This document shows positions 51,905 to 60,812 of a DNA stretch of 64,000 nucleotides, in pieces. The notes under the pieces are model-generated. The model saw only the letters and a list, made by a program, of their open reading frames with translations, made no database searches and was not told the origin of the DNA. The position numbers and the translations under genes are program-made. The DNA comes from DTU015 sp012837895. GTDB lineage: Bacteria; Bacillota; Sulfobacillia; Fermentithermobacillales; Fermentithermobacillaceae. Location of the stretch: assembly GCA_050952085.1 (NCBI GenBank), contig JBMNKH010000004.1, positions 372,001 to 436,000 of the forward strand. The letters are read 5' to 3'. Within the stretch, counting starts at the first letter, position 1, and each line of letters starts with the position of its first letter.

Positions 51905-52930
51905 GTGGCTATTGTGATAGGTGGCAAGAAGGTTGGGATTGACCTCGGAACTTGCTCCATCTTGGTGTTTGTATCAGGCAAAGGTGTTGTCCTCAGAGAA
52001 CCTTCAGTGATCGCAAGGCATGTCGAAACCAAAGAGGTCTTGGCAGTTGGCACTGAAGCCAGGAGGATGGTTGGAAGAACGCCTGGAAGCATTGTGACAG
52101 TAAGCCCTCTGATGGAGGGCGTGATCAATGATTTTGAGGTCACTGAGATAATGCTCAGGTATTTCTTGCGCAAGAGCCTTGGTTCAACCCTGGTATTCAA
52201 GCCAACACTCCTCTTGTGCGTACCCGCTGCAGTCACTTCAGTAGAGCGGAGGGCAGTACTTCATGCAGGCCTGGCAGCAGGAGGCAGAAAGGTATACCTG
52301 ATTGAAGAACCTCTCGCCGCTGCCCTGGGCGCGGGCCTGGACATCACGGCTCCCAAAGGGCATATGATAGTGGACATCGGAGGGGGAACCACTGATATAG
52401 CAGTGCTTTCCCTCAACGGGATAGTCACAGGCACTTCTACTCGCATAGGCGGTAATGCGTTCGACGACGCCATTATCAGGTATATGCGGAGGGAATATAC
52501 CCTTTTTGTAGGTGAATCCACGGCAGAGCAAGTCAAGATTGCTGTCGGGTCAGCCCATCCTGAAGCCAACGAAGAAACCAGGTATGAAGTGAGGGGCCGG
52601 GACGCGATTACAGGGCTTCCCAGGAGCGTATCAGTGAGTTCTGTAGATATAAGGGTTGCTTTGAAGGAACCCCTTGAGGTCATTTGTCATGCAGTCAGGC
52701 AAGTGTTGGACCGTACCCCTCCCGAGCTGCTAGGTGACATTATCGACAAGGGTATCGTGCTTACAGGTGGCGGCGCCCTTCTTAAGGGTATGTCCCAACT
52801 CATAAGGGATGAAACCGGCTTGCCCGTCCATGTAGCTGAAGACCCCATATCGTGTGTTGCAAGGGGTACCATGGTAGCCTTGGAGAACTTCGACCTTTAC
52901 AGGGAACATATTGAAAGCCTCACCGGTTAA
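51905..52930 (+). CDS. mbl: MreB-like cell-shape protein
   Basis: A 341-residue actin-like filament protein guiding lateral wall synthesis. Nucleotide-binding motifs: KKVGIDLGTCSILVFVSGKG, MIVDIGGGTTDIAVLSL and VLTGGGALLKGMSQLI. The start is GTG 51905 or GTG 51914. Location between spoIIID and flhO identifies it as the Mbl ortholog rather than MreB of the mreBCD operon. Confidence 0.93.
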   Translation: MAIVIGGKKVGIDLGTCSILVFVSGKGVVLREPSVIARHVETKEVLAVGTEARRMVGRTPGSIVTVSPLMEGVINDFEVTEIMLRYFLRKSLGSTLVFKPTLLLCVPAAVTSVERRAVLHAGLAAGGRKVYLIEEPLAAALGAGLDITAPKGHMIVDIGGGTTDIAVLSLNGIVTGTSTRIGGNAFDDAIIRYMRREYTLFVGESTAEQVKIAVGSAHPEANEETRYEVRGRDAITGLPRSVSVSSVDIRVALKEPLEVICHAVRQVLDRTPPELLGDIIDKGIVLTGGGALLKGMSQLIRDETGLPVHVAEDPISCVARGTMVALENFDLYREHIESLTG

Positions 52931-53031
52931 TTGTCAACTTGTCTCTCTCCGCCTTCGAATGAAAGCTTTTCCCCCAAGACCTCTAATACGTTTGTGTTCC
53001 TTACCGATAAGAACTCAAGGGGGAATTTTGC

Positions 53032-53769
53032 TTGATCAGAGGTATTCTGTCTGCCGCTACGGCAATGAGGGCCCAGGTGCTCAACCAGGAAGTAATAGCA
53101 AATAACCTGGCCAACACTGATACTGTAGCGTATCAAAAGGACAAAGTGGTGTTTCAGAGTTTCCACGATGCCTTGATGTACAGGTTCGATAACCTGTCTC
53201 AAGCAGCTATCGGGGGATATTCCAGCGGAACGGTACTCCACGACATTGCCACCATGGATACTGTAGGCGGGCTTGAAACTACACAGCGGCCCTTGGATAT
53301 TGCTTTGCCCCAAGGCACCTACCTGGCTGTTGAAACTCCAGCAGGCACCAGGTACACCCGCATGGGCAACCTGAAGGACGAAGATGGCTACCTGACTGTA
53401 GGCGGGTACAGGGTTTTGGGCACAAACAGTGCGATTGCCCTTGAGTCCGGCAAGGTCTATAGCATTTCCGACGACGGCGCCGTGTTTGCTGATGATGAGA
53501 CAGTGGACAAGTTGTCCGTCTTCTCGTTTTCCGGCGACTATGAACTGGAGAAAGAGGGCAACGGCCTGTTCAGGTTAACCGGTGGTAACGCCACTCCCAT
53601 TGAGTCTCCCAGGGTGCTGGTTGGGGTGCTTGAGAAATCCACGGTAGATCCTGTGTCAGAAATGGTTGCGCTCATCTCTGCCATGAGGGTATATGAAGCT
53701 GCCCAGCGGGCGCTCCGCTCCCACGATGAGACTTTGGAGCAAGCTGTGAACCGGGTCGGAAGGGTGTAG
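53032..53769 (+). CDS. flhO: Flagellar basal-body rod protein FlhO (FlgF-like)
   Basis: A 245-residue proximal-rod protein. The N-terminal rod signature MIRGILSAATAMRAQVLNQE, then VIANNLANTDTVAYQKDK, and the C-terminal EMVALISAMRVYEAAQRAL are typical. It starts at TTG 53032 with AAGGGGG 8 nt upstream. No promoter is recognised; it may be read from mbl. Confidence 0.93.
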   Translation: MIRGILSAATAMRAQVLNQEVIANNLANTDTVAYQKDKVVFQSFHDALMYRFDNLSQAAIGGYSSGTVLHDIATMDTVGGLETTQRPLDIALPQGTYLAVETPAGTRYTRMGNLKDEDGYLTVGGYRVLGTNSAIALESGKVYSISDDGAVFADDETVDKLSVFSFSGDYELEKEGNGLFRLTGGNATPIESPRVLVGVLEKSTVDPVSEMVALISAMRVYEAAQRALRSHDETLEQAVNRVGRV

Positions 53770-53827
53770 TTTCTGTCGAGGATACCAAGGGCAGCGTGTT
53801 CTGGGCGGCAAGGGGAGTGCTGATATA

Positions 53828-53871
53828 GGAGCCATACAGGAACCGTACCGGAGCCGTGTAGCAACCGTGTA
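53828..53871. repeat. 11-bp tandem repeat, four units, between flhO and flhP
   Basis: GGAGCCATACA, GGAACCGTACC, GGAGCCGTGTA and GCAACCGTGTA lie head to tail just upstream of the flhP ribosome binding site. Imperfect copies; not coding. Confidence 0.8.
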
Positions 53872-53895
53872 GAAACATGAAGGGGGTAGCTTAGG

Positions 53896-54657
53896 ATGAT
53901 AAGAGCGCTGTGGTCCGGGGCGACAGGAATGACGGCCCAGCAGTTCAACATAGATAACATTTCCAATAACCTTGCAAACGTGAACACTGCAGGTTTTAAG
54001 AGACAGCGGGTGGACTTCCAGGATCTCTACTATCAAAACATCCTGGTTGGCAGAAACACTGCAGCTTCAGTGGGAAGCGGGGTGCGTGCAGCTGGCACTT
54101 ACAGGGATTTTCAGCAAGGCGCTCTTGAAGGGTGTGACGACCCTCTGTTCATGGCCATACAGGGCCAGGGCTTTTTCACCATTCAAGGCCCTGATGGCAA
54201 CGATTATTATACCCGGGACGGTTCATTCAGGCTGGACAGCCAGGGCAGGTTGGTGACTGCTGCAGGACATTATGTCAAACTGAGAGGCGGAAGTCCCGTA
54301 CCACGCAACGCCGGGGAGCTAAGTGTAGATGAGAATGGCATCATCAGGGCCAGGGTAGGCGGCTCTTTCCAGGAGTTTGGGCAAATCGTGCTGACTATGT
54401 TTCCCAACCCTGCAGGCTTGGATGCCATAGGTTCTAACCTCTACAGGGAGACTCCCCAGTCGGGAGAGGGCGTTGAAGTGCGGCCCGGGCAGCAGGGCGC
54501 AGGTACTGTGCTGTCAGGCTACATAGAGAAATCCAATGTTGAGATCGTGTCTGAGATGGTGAACCTGATCATTGCCCAGAGAGCTTTTGAACTCAACTCA
54601 AAATCGGTGGAAACTGCCGACCAGATGTGGGCAATCGCCAATAACATAAGGCGGTAG
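53896..54657 (+). CDS. flhP: Flagellar basal-body rod protein FlhP (FlgG-like)
   Basis: A 253-residue distal-rod protein. N-terminal MIRALWSGATGMTAQQFNID and NISNNLANVNTAGFKRQRVD, central GFFTIQGPDGNDYYTRDGSF, and C-terminal EMVNLIIAQRAFELNSKSV are FlgG-type. ATG 53896 follows AAGGGGG. It is paired with flhO. Confidence 0.95.
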   Translation: MIRALWSGATGMTAQQFNIDNISNNLANVNTAGFKRQRVDFQDLYYQNILVGRNTAASVGSGVRAAGTYRDFQQGALEGCDDPLFMAIQGQGFFTIQGPDGNDYYTRDGSFRLDSQGRLVTAAGHYVKLRGGSPVPRNAGELSVDENGIIRARVGGSFQEFGQIVLTMFPNPAGLDAIGSNLYRETPQSGEGVEVRPGQQGAGTVLSGYIEKSNVEIVSEMVNLIIAQRAFELNSKSVETADQMWAIANNIRR

Positions 54658-54706
54658 CCATAGGGAATCAGGCGTAAGGCTCTAGACAACGAGAGGGAAA
54701 TGGCCT

Positions 54707-55042
54707 ATGAACAACAACATAAGTGTCATGCCATATACCAGCTTAACCGGATTAGCTAAATCAGCCAGTATCTCACCCCCTAAGCAAGATGCCAAGCTGG
54801 CTGAAGCTTGCCGTGAATTTGAGTCTGTATTCCTTACAACCTTGTGGCGCAACATGGCCAAAAACGCAGGTATGGACCTCGGTCCATGGGACGTACTGTT
54901 TTCCCAATCCATGGGAAAGGTTTGGGCGCAAGGAGGAGGCATAGGGCTGGCGAAGGTACTTTATGAGCAGCTGTCGAAATCATCTCCCAGTGAATTGTCG
55001 GGAGATGATGCTGATGAACAAGAATCCCGGTTGCCGGGATAA
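54707..55042 (+). CDS. Flagellar rod-binding protein (FlgJ N-terminal type)
   Basis: A 111-residue protein with the rod-binding signature ACREFESVFLTTLWRNMAKN and FSQSMGKVWAQGGGIGLA. It lacks the peptidoglycan hydrolase domain of proteobacterial FlgJ, as usual in Firmicutes. ATG 54707 follows GAGAGGG. Its end overlaps the probable start of fabZ by 29 nt. Confidence 0.88.
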   Translation: MNNNISVMPYTSLTGLAKSASISPPKQDAKLAEACREFESVFLTTLWRNMAKNAGMDLGPWDVLFSQSMGKVWAQGGGIGLAKVLYEQLSKSSPSELSGDDADEQESRLPG

Positions 55043-55496
55043 GACGCGTGAAGATCATAGATGTGAATGTGAACAACTGCGCCGGGTTACAGGGATTCTT
55101 CCTCACAGGCCTCCTTTTTTGTTTGTATCCCGCATAATCTGCGTGCAGCACGGGCAATCAGCCCTAGCTGAATATGATGTCCCACAAGACCACATGTTTT
55201 TTCAGGGGCATTTTCCCCAGGAACCTGTCTTCCCCGGCGTGATCACCTTGGAGATGATGGCCCAGACAGCAGCTTTGGCTGTGCTTGCTGAATCAGGCCT
55301 CAGCGGGCAGGTAGCTTATCTGGCTGCGGTTGAAAATGCCCGGTTCAGGAAGCCGATAAGGCCTGGTGACACCCTTCGTGCCGAAATGGAAATCGAGTCT
55401 ATGCGCATGAACATATGCAGGGCACGGGGCGCAGCTCTTGTAGACGGCCAAGAAGTGGCTTCCGCCGTGATTGTGTTTGCACTAGGCAGTGCCTAG
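55014..55496 (+). CDS. fabZ: 3-hydroxyacyl-ACP dehydratase
   Basis: A 160-residue hot-dog-fold enzyme of type II fatty-acid synthesis. The catalytic His is in ILPHRPPFLFVSRI and the Glu lies in FPGVITLEMMAQTAALAV; GHFPQEPVFPG is also typical. The frame is open upstream; ATG 55014 has GGGAG 9 nt upstream. About 25 N-terminal residues precede the conserved core, somewhat more than usual. Position after the flhO-flhP pair matches Bacillus. Confidence 0.92.
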   Translation: MNKNPGCRDKTREDHRCECEQLRRVTGILPHRPPFLFVSRIICVQHGQSALAEYDVPQDHMFFQGHFPQEPVFPGVITLEMMAQTAALAVLAESGLSGQVAYLAAVENARFRKPIRPGDTLRAEMEIESMRMNICRARGAALVDGQEVASAVIVFALGSA

Positions 55497-55515
55497 CAAC
55501 CCTTGCCATGGGCGT

Positions 55516-55544
55516 TTGACTATAATTTCGGCGGATGCTAAGAT
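55516..55544 (+). promoter_or_regulatory. Sigma-A promoter of metK
   Basis: TTGACT (55516-55521), 17 nt, TAAGAT (55539-55544). Transcription would start near 55551. The leader of about 60 nt is too short for an S-box riboswitch. Confidence 0.7.
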
Positions 55545-55613
55545 GTCTTAGATACTCCAGCCTATGGGCCTGGTTAGATTCTGACATTACTCCTCTTGGA
55601 GGTGGGCCTGGCT

Positions 55614-56801
55614 ATGGCAACGATGGGCAGAGGAAGACAGCTCTTTACTTCAGAATCTGTAACTGAGGGCCACCCAGACAAAGTCGCCGATCAGATCGTC
55701 GATGCCATCCTTGACGCTATCCTTGAGAAGGACAAGGTGGCACGGGTTGCCTGTGAATGCCTTGTAAAGACAGGGTTTGTGTTGGTGGCAGGAGAGATAT
55801 CCACCGAATGTTACGTTGAAATGCCCCTAATCGTCAGGGAAACTTTGCGGCGCATAGGCTATACCCGGGCGAAATTTGGTTTTGATGCGGACACATGCGC
55901 AGTGCTCACTGCCATTGAAGATCAGTCGCCTGACATAGCGCTTGGCGTAGACCGCTCGCTTGAATCCAAGCTGGGTGAGATGCCCGAGACTTTAGGTGCC
56001 GGTGACCAGGGACTGATGTTCGGTTATGCTTGTGATGAAACCGGTGTTTACATGCCTATTTCCATCCACTTGGCACACCGCCTGGCAAGGCAGCTGTCCC
56101 ATGTAAGGCACAGCAAGATCCTGCCTTATCTCAGGCCAGACGGGAAGACCCAGGTTACCATCGAATACCATGACGGGGAGCCGGTAAGGGTACACACAGT
56201 GGTGGTTTCAGCCCAACACGCAAGTGATGTGCCCCTTGCCAAAATCCGGGAAGATGTTATCGATCATGTTGTGAAACAAGCTATCCCGCAGGAGCTTTTA
56301 GACGATAATACACGCATTCTGGTTAACGCCACCGGCAGGTTCGTCGTAGGAGGCCCTCAAGGTGACAGCGGGCTTTCAGGGCGCAAGATCATCGCCGATA
56401 CCTACGGAGGATTTGCCAGGCACGGTGGAGGGAGCTTCTCAGGCAAGGATCCCACCAAGGTTGACCGTTCCGCGTGTTACGCTGCCCGTTATGTAGCTAA
56501 GAATATTGTAGCCGCAGGTCTGGCACGTGAATGCGAAGTCCAGGTGGCGTACGTAATAGGAGTGGCGCAACCTGTTTCAATTACCATTGATACCAAAGGC
56601 ACAGCTGAAATACCTGATGAAGCTATTCTGGCGGTTGTGAAGAAAACCTTCGATTTCAGGCCGGCAGCCATTATTGAACGGTTCGACCTTCAGAGGCCCA
56701 TATACTCCCAGGTGTCAGTTTACGGCCACTTTGGAAGGGAAGATCTTGATCTCCCCTGGGAACACCTGGACATGAAGGATGATATCCTGAGACTCATCTA
56801 A
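55614..56801 (+). CDS. metK: S-adenosylmethionine synthetase
   Basis: A 395-residue enzyme making SAM from methionine and ATP. Motifs: FTSESVTEGHPDKVADQI, the loop GAGDQGLMFGYA, VVGGPQGDSGLSGRKII and GGGSFSGKDPTKVDRS. The start is ATG 55614 with GGAGGTG 9 nt upstream. ATG 55623 is an alternative. An intrinsic terminator follows. SAM also feeds KamA and PrmC in this window. Confidence 0.97.
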   Translation: MATMGRGRQLFTSESVTEGHPDKVADQIVDAILDAILEKDKVARVACECLVKTGFVLVAGEISTECYVEMPLIVRETLRRIGYTRAKFGFDADTCAVLTAIEDQSPDIALGVDRSLESKLGEMPETLGAGDQGLMFGYACDETGVYMPISIHLAHRLARQLSHVRHSKILPYLRPDGKTQVTIEYHDGEPVRVHTVVVSAQHASDVPLAKIREDVIDHVVKQAIPQELLDDNTRILVNATGRFVVGGPQGDSGLSGRKIIADTYGGFARHGGGSFSGKDPTKVDRSACYAARYVAKNIVAAGLARECEVQVAYVIGVAQPVSITIDTKGTAEIPDEAILAVVKKTFDFRPAAIIERFDLQRPIYSQVSVYGHFGREDLDLPWEHLDMKDDILRLI

Positions 56802-56812
56802 CTGCCACGTAC

Positions 56813-56850
56813 TCCCCCTGGTGCATATATTGCTCCAGGGGGAATCTTAT
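56813..56850 (+). terminator. Intrinsic terminator after metK
   Basis: A perfect 9-bp stem, TCCCCCTGG (56813-56821) with CCAGGGGGA (56835-56843), a 13-nt loop, then ATCTTATTT. The right arm doubles as the ribosome binding site of the next small gene. Confidence 0.75.
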
Positions 56851-57210
56851 TTGGCCAGCGTCAACAAACTGCTCTTGTTGTCCATCTGCTATTGGTGTAT
56901 TCTGGTAATACTGGAAGGTGTCTCGCTGAAACGCGGCCTTGATCATGTAAGGGTTATCATATCCGTCACCGGCAACCCCTTTCTTCAACAGGCTATTGAG
57001 CCTCTGGCACGGTGTTTGAAACTCAAGTGGCAATTGGCCGGTATTGACCTTGAGATCGCTGTCGACGCCTGGGGTTGCTCTGACGAATGTTCGCTTGTGG
57101 TGACAAAACTCATCAGTGACGGGGTTGTGGTTCCGCACCTTTCAGGAACTCCTGACCTTGTATTGAATACAGATTTCATATCCGGTTCAAGAACCGGGTT
57201 CAAGCACTAG
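56851..57210 (+). CDS. Small membrane-anchored protein of unknown function
   Basis: A 119-residue protein I do not recognise. The N-terminus has one hydrophobic segment (LLLLSICYWCILVILEGVSL). The rest is soluble-looking with two cysteines (DAWGCSDECSLVV) and a C-terminal VVPHLSGTPDLVLNTDFI. The start is TTG 56851 with AGGGGGA 7 nt upstream. That ribosome binding site lies in the metK terminator stem, so translation may need the stem to open. Located between metK and comFC. Confidence 0.55.
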   Translation: MASVNKLLLLSICYWCILVILEGVSLKRGLDHVRVIISVTGNPFLQQAIEPLARCLKLKWQLAGIDLEIAVDAWGCSDECSLVVTKLISDGVVVPHLSGTPDLVLNTDFISGSRTGFKH

Positions 57211-57263
57211 GGTGCGGGTTCACCTTCCGGTTTGAGCCCGGCTCAGCGGCAAAGGGGTATCTT

Positions 57264-58001
57264 ATGGCCTGGCGTCAGGTATTGGACAACTTATCCCGTC
57301 TAGTCTACGGTGATCAGGCACTCTGCTGTTTGTGCAACTCGCCGGTTTTCAATGATGTTGGCATGTGCAGCAAATGCACAGGCGATCTGAAGCGCCAGAT
57401 GGCCTGGGTGTGCAAGGTGTGCGGCATCCCCGTGCGTCGCCCTTTGGAGTTATGCCACGAATGCCGTCTCAACCTGTACTACTTCGACATGCAGCGGTCT
57501 GCCGGCATCTATAACGGCCGGCTTATGTCTGCCATCAGGCGGATGAAATACACTGGGGAGAGATGGTTATCAAGGCCCCTGGGGTGGTTGCTCAGCCAGG
57601 TGGCCGGGCAGTTCGGCCACGTAGGGATCGTGGTGCCTGTACCCCTTGCAGGCTCTAGCCTAAAGGCCAGGGGTTACAACCAAGCTAGAGACCTGGCTGC
57701 AGAGGTATCGTCTAATATTTGTGTGCCCCTAGCCGATATTTTGGAAAGGGAAGAGGCAAGAGGATCACAAGCCCGCCTGGACCGCCGGGACAGGTGGCGC
57801 AACCTAAGAGGTACCATGAGTGTGACCCGCGGTACCCATCTGGGCGGAATTGCTGTATTATTAGTGGATGATGTGGCTACCACAGGCGCAACTCTCGATG
57901 AAGCAGCCAGGGCACTCAAGTCTGCAGGAGCTGGTGACGTGTACTGCGTGACATTGGCACGCACTTTGCCGTATCGCCTGGCTGAAGAGGAGGGATGTTA
58001 G
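57264..58001 (+). CDS. comFC: ComFC-type phosphoribosyltransferase-like protein
   Basis: A 245-residue protein of the ComF family, linked to DNA uptake in competent Firmicutes. N-terminal zinc-binding cysteines (CCLCNSP, CSKC, CKVCG, CHEC) precede a phosphoribosyltransferase-like domain. The PRPP loop is VLLVDDVATTGATLDEAARAL, with VVPVPLAGSSLKARGYNQA before it. ATG 57264. It overlaps the next gene by 7 nt. Competence itself is not shown here. Confidence 0.93.
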   Translation: MAWRQVLDNLSRLVYGDQALCCLCNSPVFNDVGMCSKCTGDLKRQMAWVCKVCGIPVRRPLELCHECRLNLYYFDMQRSAGIYNGRLMSAIRRMKYTGERWLSRPLGWLLSQVAGQFGHVGIVVPVPLAGSSLKARGYNQARDLAAEVSSNICVPLADILEREEARGSQARLDRRDRWRNLRGTMSVTRGTHLGGIAVLLVDDVATTGATLDEAARALKSAGAGDVYCVTLARTLPYRLAEEEGC

Positions 58002-58450
58002 GATTGCAGATGAAAAACTGCGATAGGTGTGGTAAAGTCTTCGTAAGTTCCGGCCCGTCGATTTGCCCTGAGTGTTTTGAAACAGAGGAACAGCAATTTC
58101 AGGTAGTCAAGAGGTACCTGGCAAAACACAAGGGGGCTTCGGCAAGGAAAGTGAGCGAGGATACAGGTGTTCCAGTAGAAGTAGTCACTGAGTTTGTGCG
58201 TCGCGGACACCTGGTCGGGGTGGACCTTGAAATCAATGAAACTAACCAGTGCGCTATATGCAAGAGGCCCCTTTCCAAAGGGCGGATATGTGTGGATTGC
58301 CAGAAAGCACTTTCAGGATCCAGGCTTGACGGGTTTGACTTTGATGATGCTCCAGGCCGCCACGAACCTGATGTGAGTTTCCAGAAGGATAAACCCAAGA
58401 ACAGTACAAGGATGTATACTATCGATTTGATCCGCAAGAGGCGGTTCTAG
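57995..58450 (+). CDS. Flagellar operon protein (YvyF/TIGR03826 type)
   Basis: A 151-residue zinc-finger-like protein conserved between comFC and flgM. An N-terminal CDRCGKVFVSSGPSICPEC pair, a helix-turn-helix-like middle (GASARKVSEDTGVPVEVVTE) and a second Cys pair (CAICKRPL, CVDC) are seen. Possible regulator, function not established. Start could be ATG 57995 (overlapping the comFC stop) or ATG 58010, which gives MKNCDRCG. Confidence 0.85.
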   Translation: MLGLQMKNCDRCGKVFVSSGPSICPECFETEEQQFQVVKRYLAKHKGASARKVSEDTGVPVEVVTEFVRRGHLVGVDLEINETNQCAICKRPLSKGRICVDCQKALSGSRLDGFDFDDAPGRHEPDVSFQKDKPKNSTRMYTIDLIRKRRF

Positions 58451-58467
58451 GTTTTGTCCGATTAAGC

Positions 58468-58495
58468 TAAACGTCCGCTTGCTCATGGACGATGA
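58468..58495 (+). promoter_or_regulatory. Sigma-28 (SigD) promoter of flgM
   Basis: TAAA (58468-58471), 16 nt, GACGATGA (58488-58495), six of eight matches to GCCGATAA. Transcription would start near 58502, about 33 nt before flgM. The same architecture recurs before fliD. Confidence 0.65.
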
Positions 58496-58534
58496 GTAAG
58501 ATGGACGGTGGCATTTGAAAGAGGCGATGTCAAA

Positions 58535-58834
58535 TTGATGATATCCAGAACACAGATAGATCAGGTAATTAAGATATACAAGGCAAGCAAAGCATCAAAG
58601 CCGGTTCCCAGGGATACCGCTGTTTCTCAAACCGCGCTGCAAGACAAGGTCAAACTGTCTTTCAGCGCGCAAGATATTGAGAAGGTAAAGCGGTTAGCCA
58701 ACGCTTGCCCTGATATCCGTGACGAAAAAGTCGGGCCTATTGCCCGGGCAGTTGAGTCCGGGGAGTATTCTGTAGATCCTGAGTCTGTGGCAGAAAAGAT
58801 GCTGGGGAGACTCCTGGCAGACCGGATCAGGTAA
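58535..58834 (+). CDS. flgM: Anti-sigma-28 factor FlgM
   Basis: A 99-residue small, charged, largely disordered protein that holds the flagellar sigma factor until hook completion. The C-terminal helix region DKVKLSFSAQDIEKVKRLA and KVGPIARAVESGEYSVDPES match the family. The frame is open to 58508. TTG 58535 has GAGG 10 nt upstream, with ATG 58538 next. Between the YvyF-like gene and flgN. Confidence 0.9.
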   Translation: MMISRTQIDQVIKIYKASKASKPVPRDTAVSQTALQDKVKLSFSAQDIEKVKRLANACPDIRDEKVGPIARAVESGEYSVDPESVAEKMLGRLLADRIR

Positions 58835-58896
58835 CGACCGCCTCACTAACGGCCTTACCCTAACGTGCTACCGTCCCTGTGAAAGGGGCGATTTTA

Positions 58897-59313
58897 TTGG
58901 TACGGCAAACCTCCACTCTTTTTTTATTATCCAGCTTGAGTTCTGTGCTTGATACCTTGATCGATACTGCCAAAGAGAAACAACGCCTGGTGGTCGAAGG
59001 CGATTGTCAAGGGCTTGAAGAGATACTCCGTAAGGAAGGGCAAGTACTTCAAGACCTTCAAACCATCCAGGAGAGGATGGGGGCTGAGCCCCTGTTGCCT
59101 CCTGATGAATCCGGCAGCAGCGAAGCGCAAGTCCGGTTGAAACATGATGTGGCGCAAAAGGTGAGGCAGCTTCAGATGCTCAACGAACAGAACCAGAAAC
59201 TCCTATCCAAGAGTTTGGAAATTGTGAGATATGAGCTAGGGCTTCTCATTCCTCAGGATGACTATACTAAGGTTTCCAAGAATCCGCCTATTGCGTTTGA
59301 CCAGAAAGCTTAG
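58897..59313 (+). CDS. flgN: Flagellar export chaperone FlgN
   Basis: A 138-residue helical chaperone for FlgK and FlgL. Family-like: long amphipathic helices with LSSVLDTLIDTAKEKQRLVV and QMLNEQNQKLLSKSLEIVRY. The frame opens at GTG 58879, but TTG 58897 has GAAAGGGG 8 nt upstream. Directly precedes its client genes. Confidence 0.87.
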   Translation: MVRQTSTLFLLSSLSSVLDTLIDTAKEKQRLVVEGDCQGLEEILRKEGQVLQDLQTIQERMGAEPLLPPDESGSSEAQVRLKHDVAQKVRQLQMLNEQNQKLLSKSLEIVRYELGLLIPQDDYTKVSKNPPIAFDQKA

Positions 59314-59330
59314 CATTGGAGGTGGTGTGA

Positions 59331-60779
59331 TTGCCGTCAACGTTTACCACTCTTGAAATAGGCAAGTCGGCCCTGATCGCATCCAGGCACGCAATGGACG
59401 TTACAGGGCACAACATAGCTAACGCTGCCACTCCCGGCTATTCCCGGCAACGGGTTAACCTGGAGCCTATTATCCAGAGGCTACCCCTGGGCGTAGGCGT
59501 ATCAGGCATGGGGGTGAAGGTTACTGACGTAACTAGGATCAGGGACAGGTTCGTAGATGCTGTGCTACGAAATGAACAGGAGAAAAAAGCTGCGCTTGCT
59601 ATCCAAAAAGAAGTGTTTGAACACATGCAGATTGTGTTTGCAGAGCCGTCTGATTCAAGCATCAGGGATTCCATGGACTTCTTCTGGGCAGCCTGGCACG
59701 ACCTGTCTTCTGAGCCTGACTCTGCTTCAGCCAGGGCCCAACTGCTAGAAGCAGGCCGGTCCCTTTGCGATCTGCTGAGGCACCTGGGGAGCCAGCTGGA
59801 TTCCCTTACGGTGGACCTTGAGAACGGGATCGATGCAACGGTAGCTAAAGTCAACATGCTCGCACAACGGGTGAGTTCGCTCAATGTAGAGATCTCCAGG
59901 GCGCTTGCCAGGAAAGAGCCTGTGGCGGACCTGCTGGACAGGCGGGATCTACTCCTTGACGAGCTGGCCGGGCTTACCGGCGCCACGGTGAACTACCTGG
60001 ATGACGGTACGGTCCAAGTCAACTTGGGCGGGGTCCGGTTGGTGGACGGGGCCAAGCATTACGGGCTGGGAAGTGAGTTCACACCTGAGGGCGTAAAGTT
60101 CCACGTGATTACAGGCCCAAATGACTTGGATAAGATCAATTTGGATTCTATGGGTGGAAGCCTGGGAGGCCACAAGGTAGCCAGGGACGACGTGGTGCTA
60201 AGATTCAGACAGCAACTTAGCGAGTCAGTGCGCAAGGTGATAGACGGGATAAACATCATACACGAGTCAAACATGGATAATGATCCAACCAAGAAGGGGA
60301 TTCCGTTTTTTGAGTTCGGTGACGATATACTGGCGACCATTGAGGTACATCACCTCATCATCCAGGATCCGGGTAACAACATCAGAACCCAACTGACCTC
60401 AGGTGATCCGCTTGACGGGAGCATCGCTTTGGCTATCGCCGACTTTATAGAAGGCACCCACAATGACTACTTGGAGCATCTCGCCGGGTTGGACTCTTTG
60501 TTCCAAGTGTCTGACGGGGATTTCACCGAAAAATGGGTAGCTATTGTAGGCGCCTTGGGGATTGACGCCCAGAAAGTCGAAAGCGCCTTCGACACCCAGG
60601 AACTACTGGTCAAAGAGCTTGAGAACAGGAAGGATTCAATCAGCGGAGTATCCCTGGATGAAGAAATCACCAACCTCATACGGGAACAGCATGCTTTCAA
60701 TGCGGCAAGCAGAGTGATTACTGTGGCAGACGAAATGCTCGATACTATCATTAACAGGATGGGACTTGGAGGCCGCTAA
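59331..60779 (+). CDS. flgK: Flagellar hook-associated protein 1
   Basis: A 482-residue hook-filament junction protein. N-terminal STFTTLEIGKSALIASRHAM and GHNIANAATPGYSRQRVNLE; C-terminal SLDEEITNLIREQHAFNAAS and ADEMLDTIINRMG. The start is TTG 59331 after GGAGGTGGTG. Confidence 0.96.
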   Translation: MPSTFTTLEIGKSALIASRHAMDVTGHNIANAATPGYSRQRVNLEPIIQRLPLGVGVSGMGVKVTDVTRIRDRFVDAVLRNEQEKKAALAIQKEVFEHMQIVFAEPSDSSIRDSMDFFWAAWHDLSSEPDSASARAQLLEAGRSLCDLLRHLGSQLDSLTVDLENGIDATVAKVNMLAQRVSSLNVEISRALARKEPVADLLDRRDLLLDELAGLTGATVNYLDDGTVQVNLGGVRLVDGAKHYGLGSEFTPEGVKFHVITGPNDLDKINLDSMGGSLGGHKVARDDVVLRFRQQLSESVRKVIDGINIIHESNMDNDPTKKGIPFFEFGDDILATIEVHHLIIQDPGNNIRTQLTSGDPLDGSIALAIADFIEGTHNDYLEHLAGLDSLFQVSDGDFTEKWVAIVGALGIDAQKVESAFDTQELLVKELENRKDSISGVSLDEEITNLIREQHAFNAASRVITVADEMLDTIINRMGLGGR

Positions 60780-60812
60780 AGGAAGGCGACTAGGAACTGG
60801 AGGTAGATGGGT

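Noticed and set aside
55551..55613. SAM riboswitch before metK
   Set aside because: The promoter leaves only about 60 nt of leader, too short for an S-box, and no conserved core is seen.
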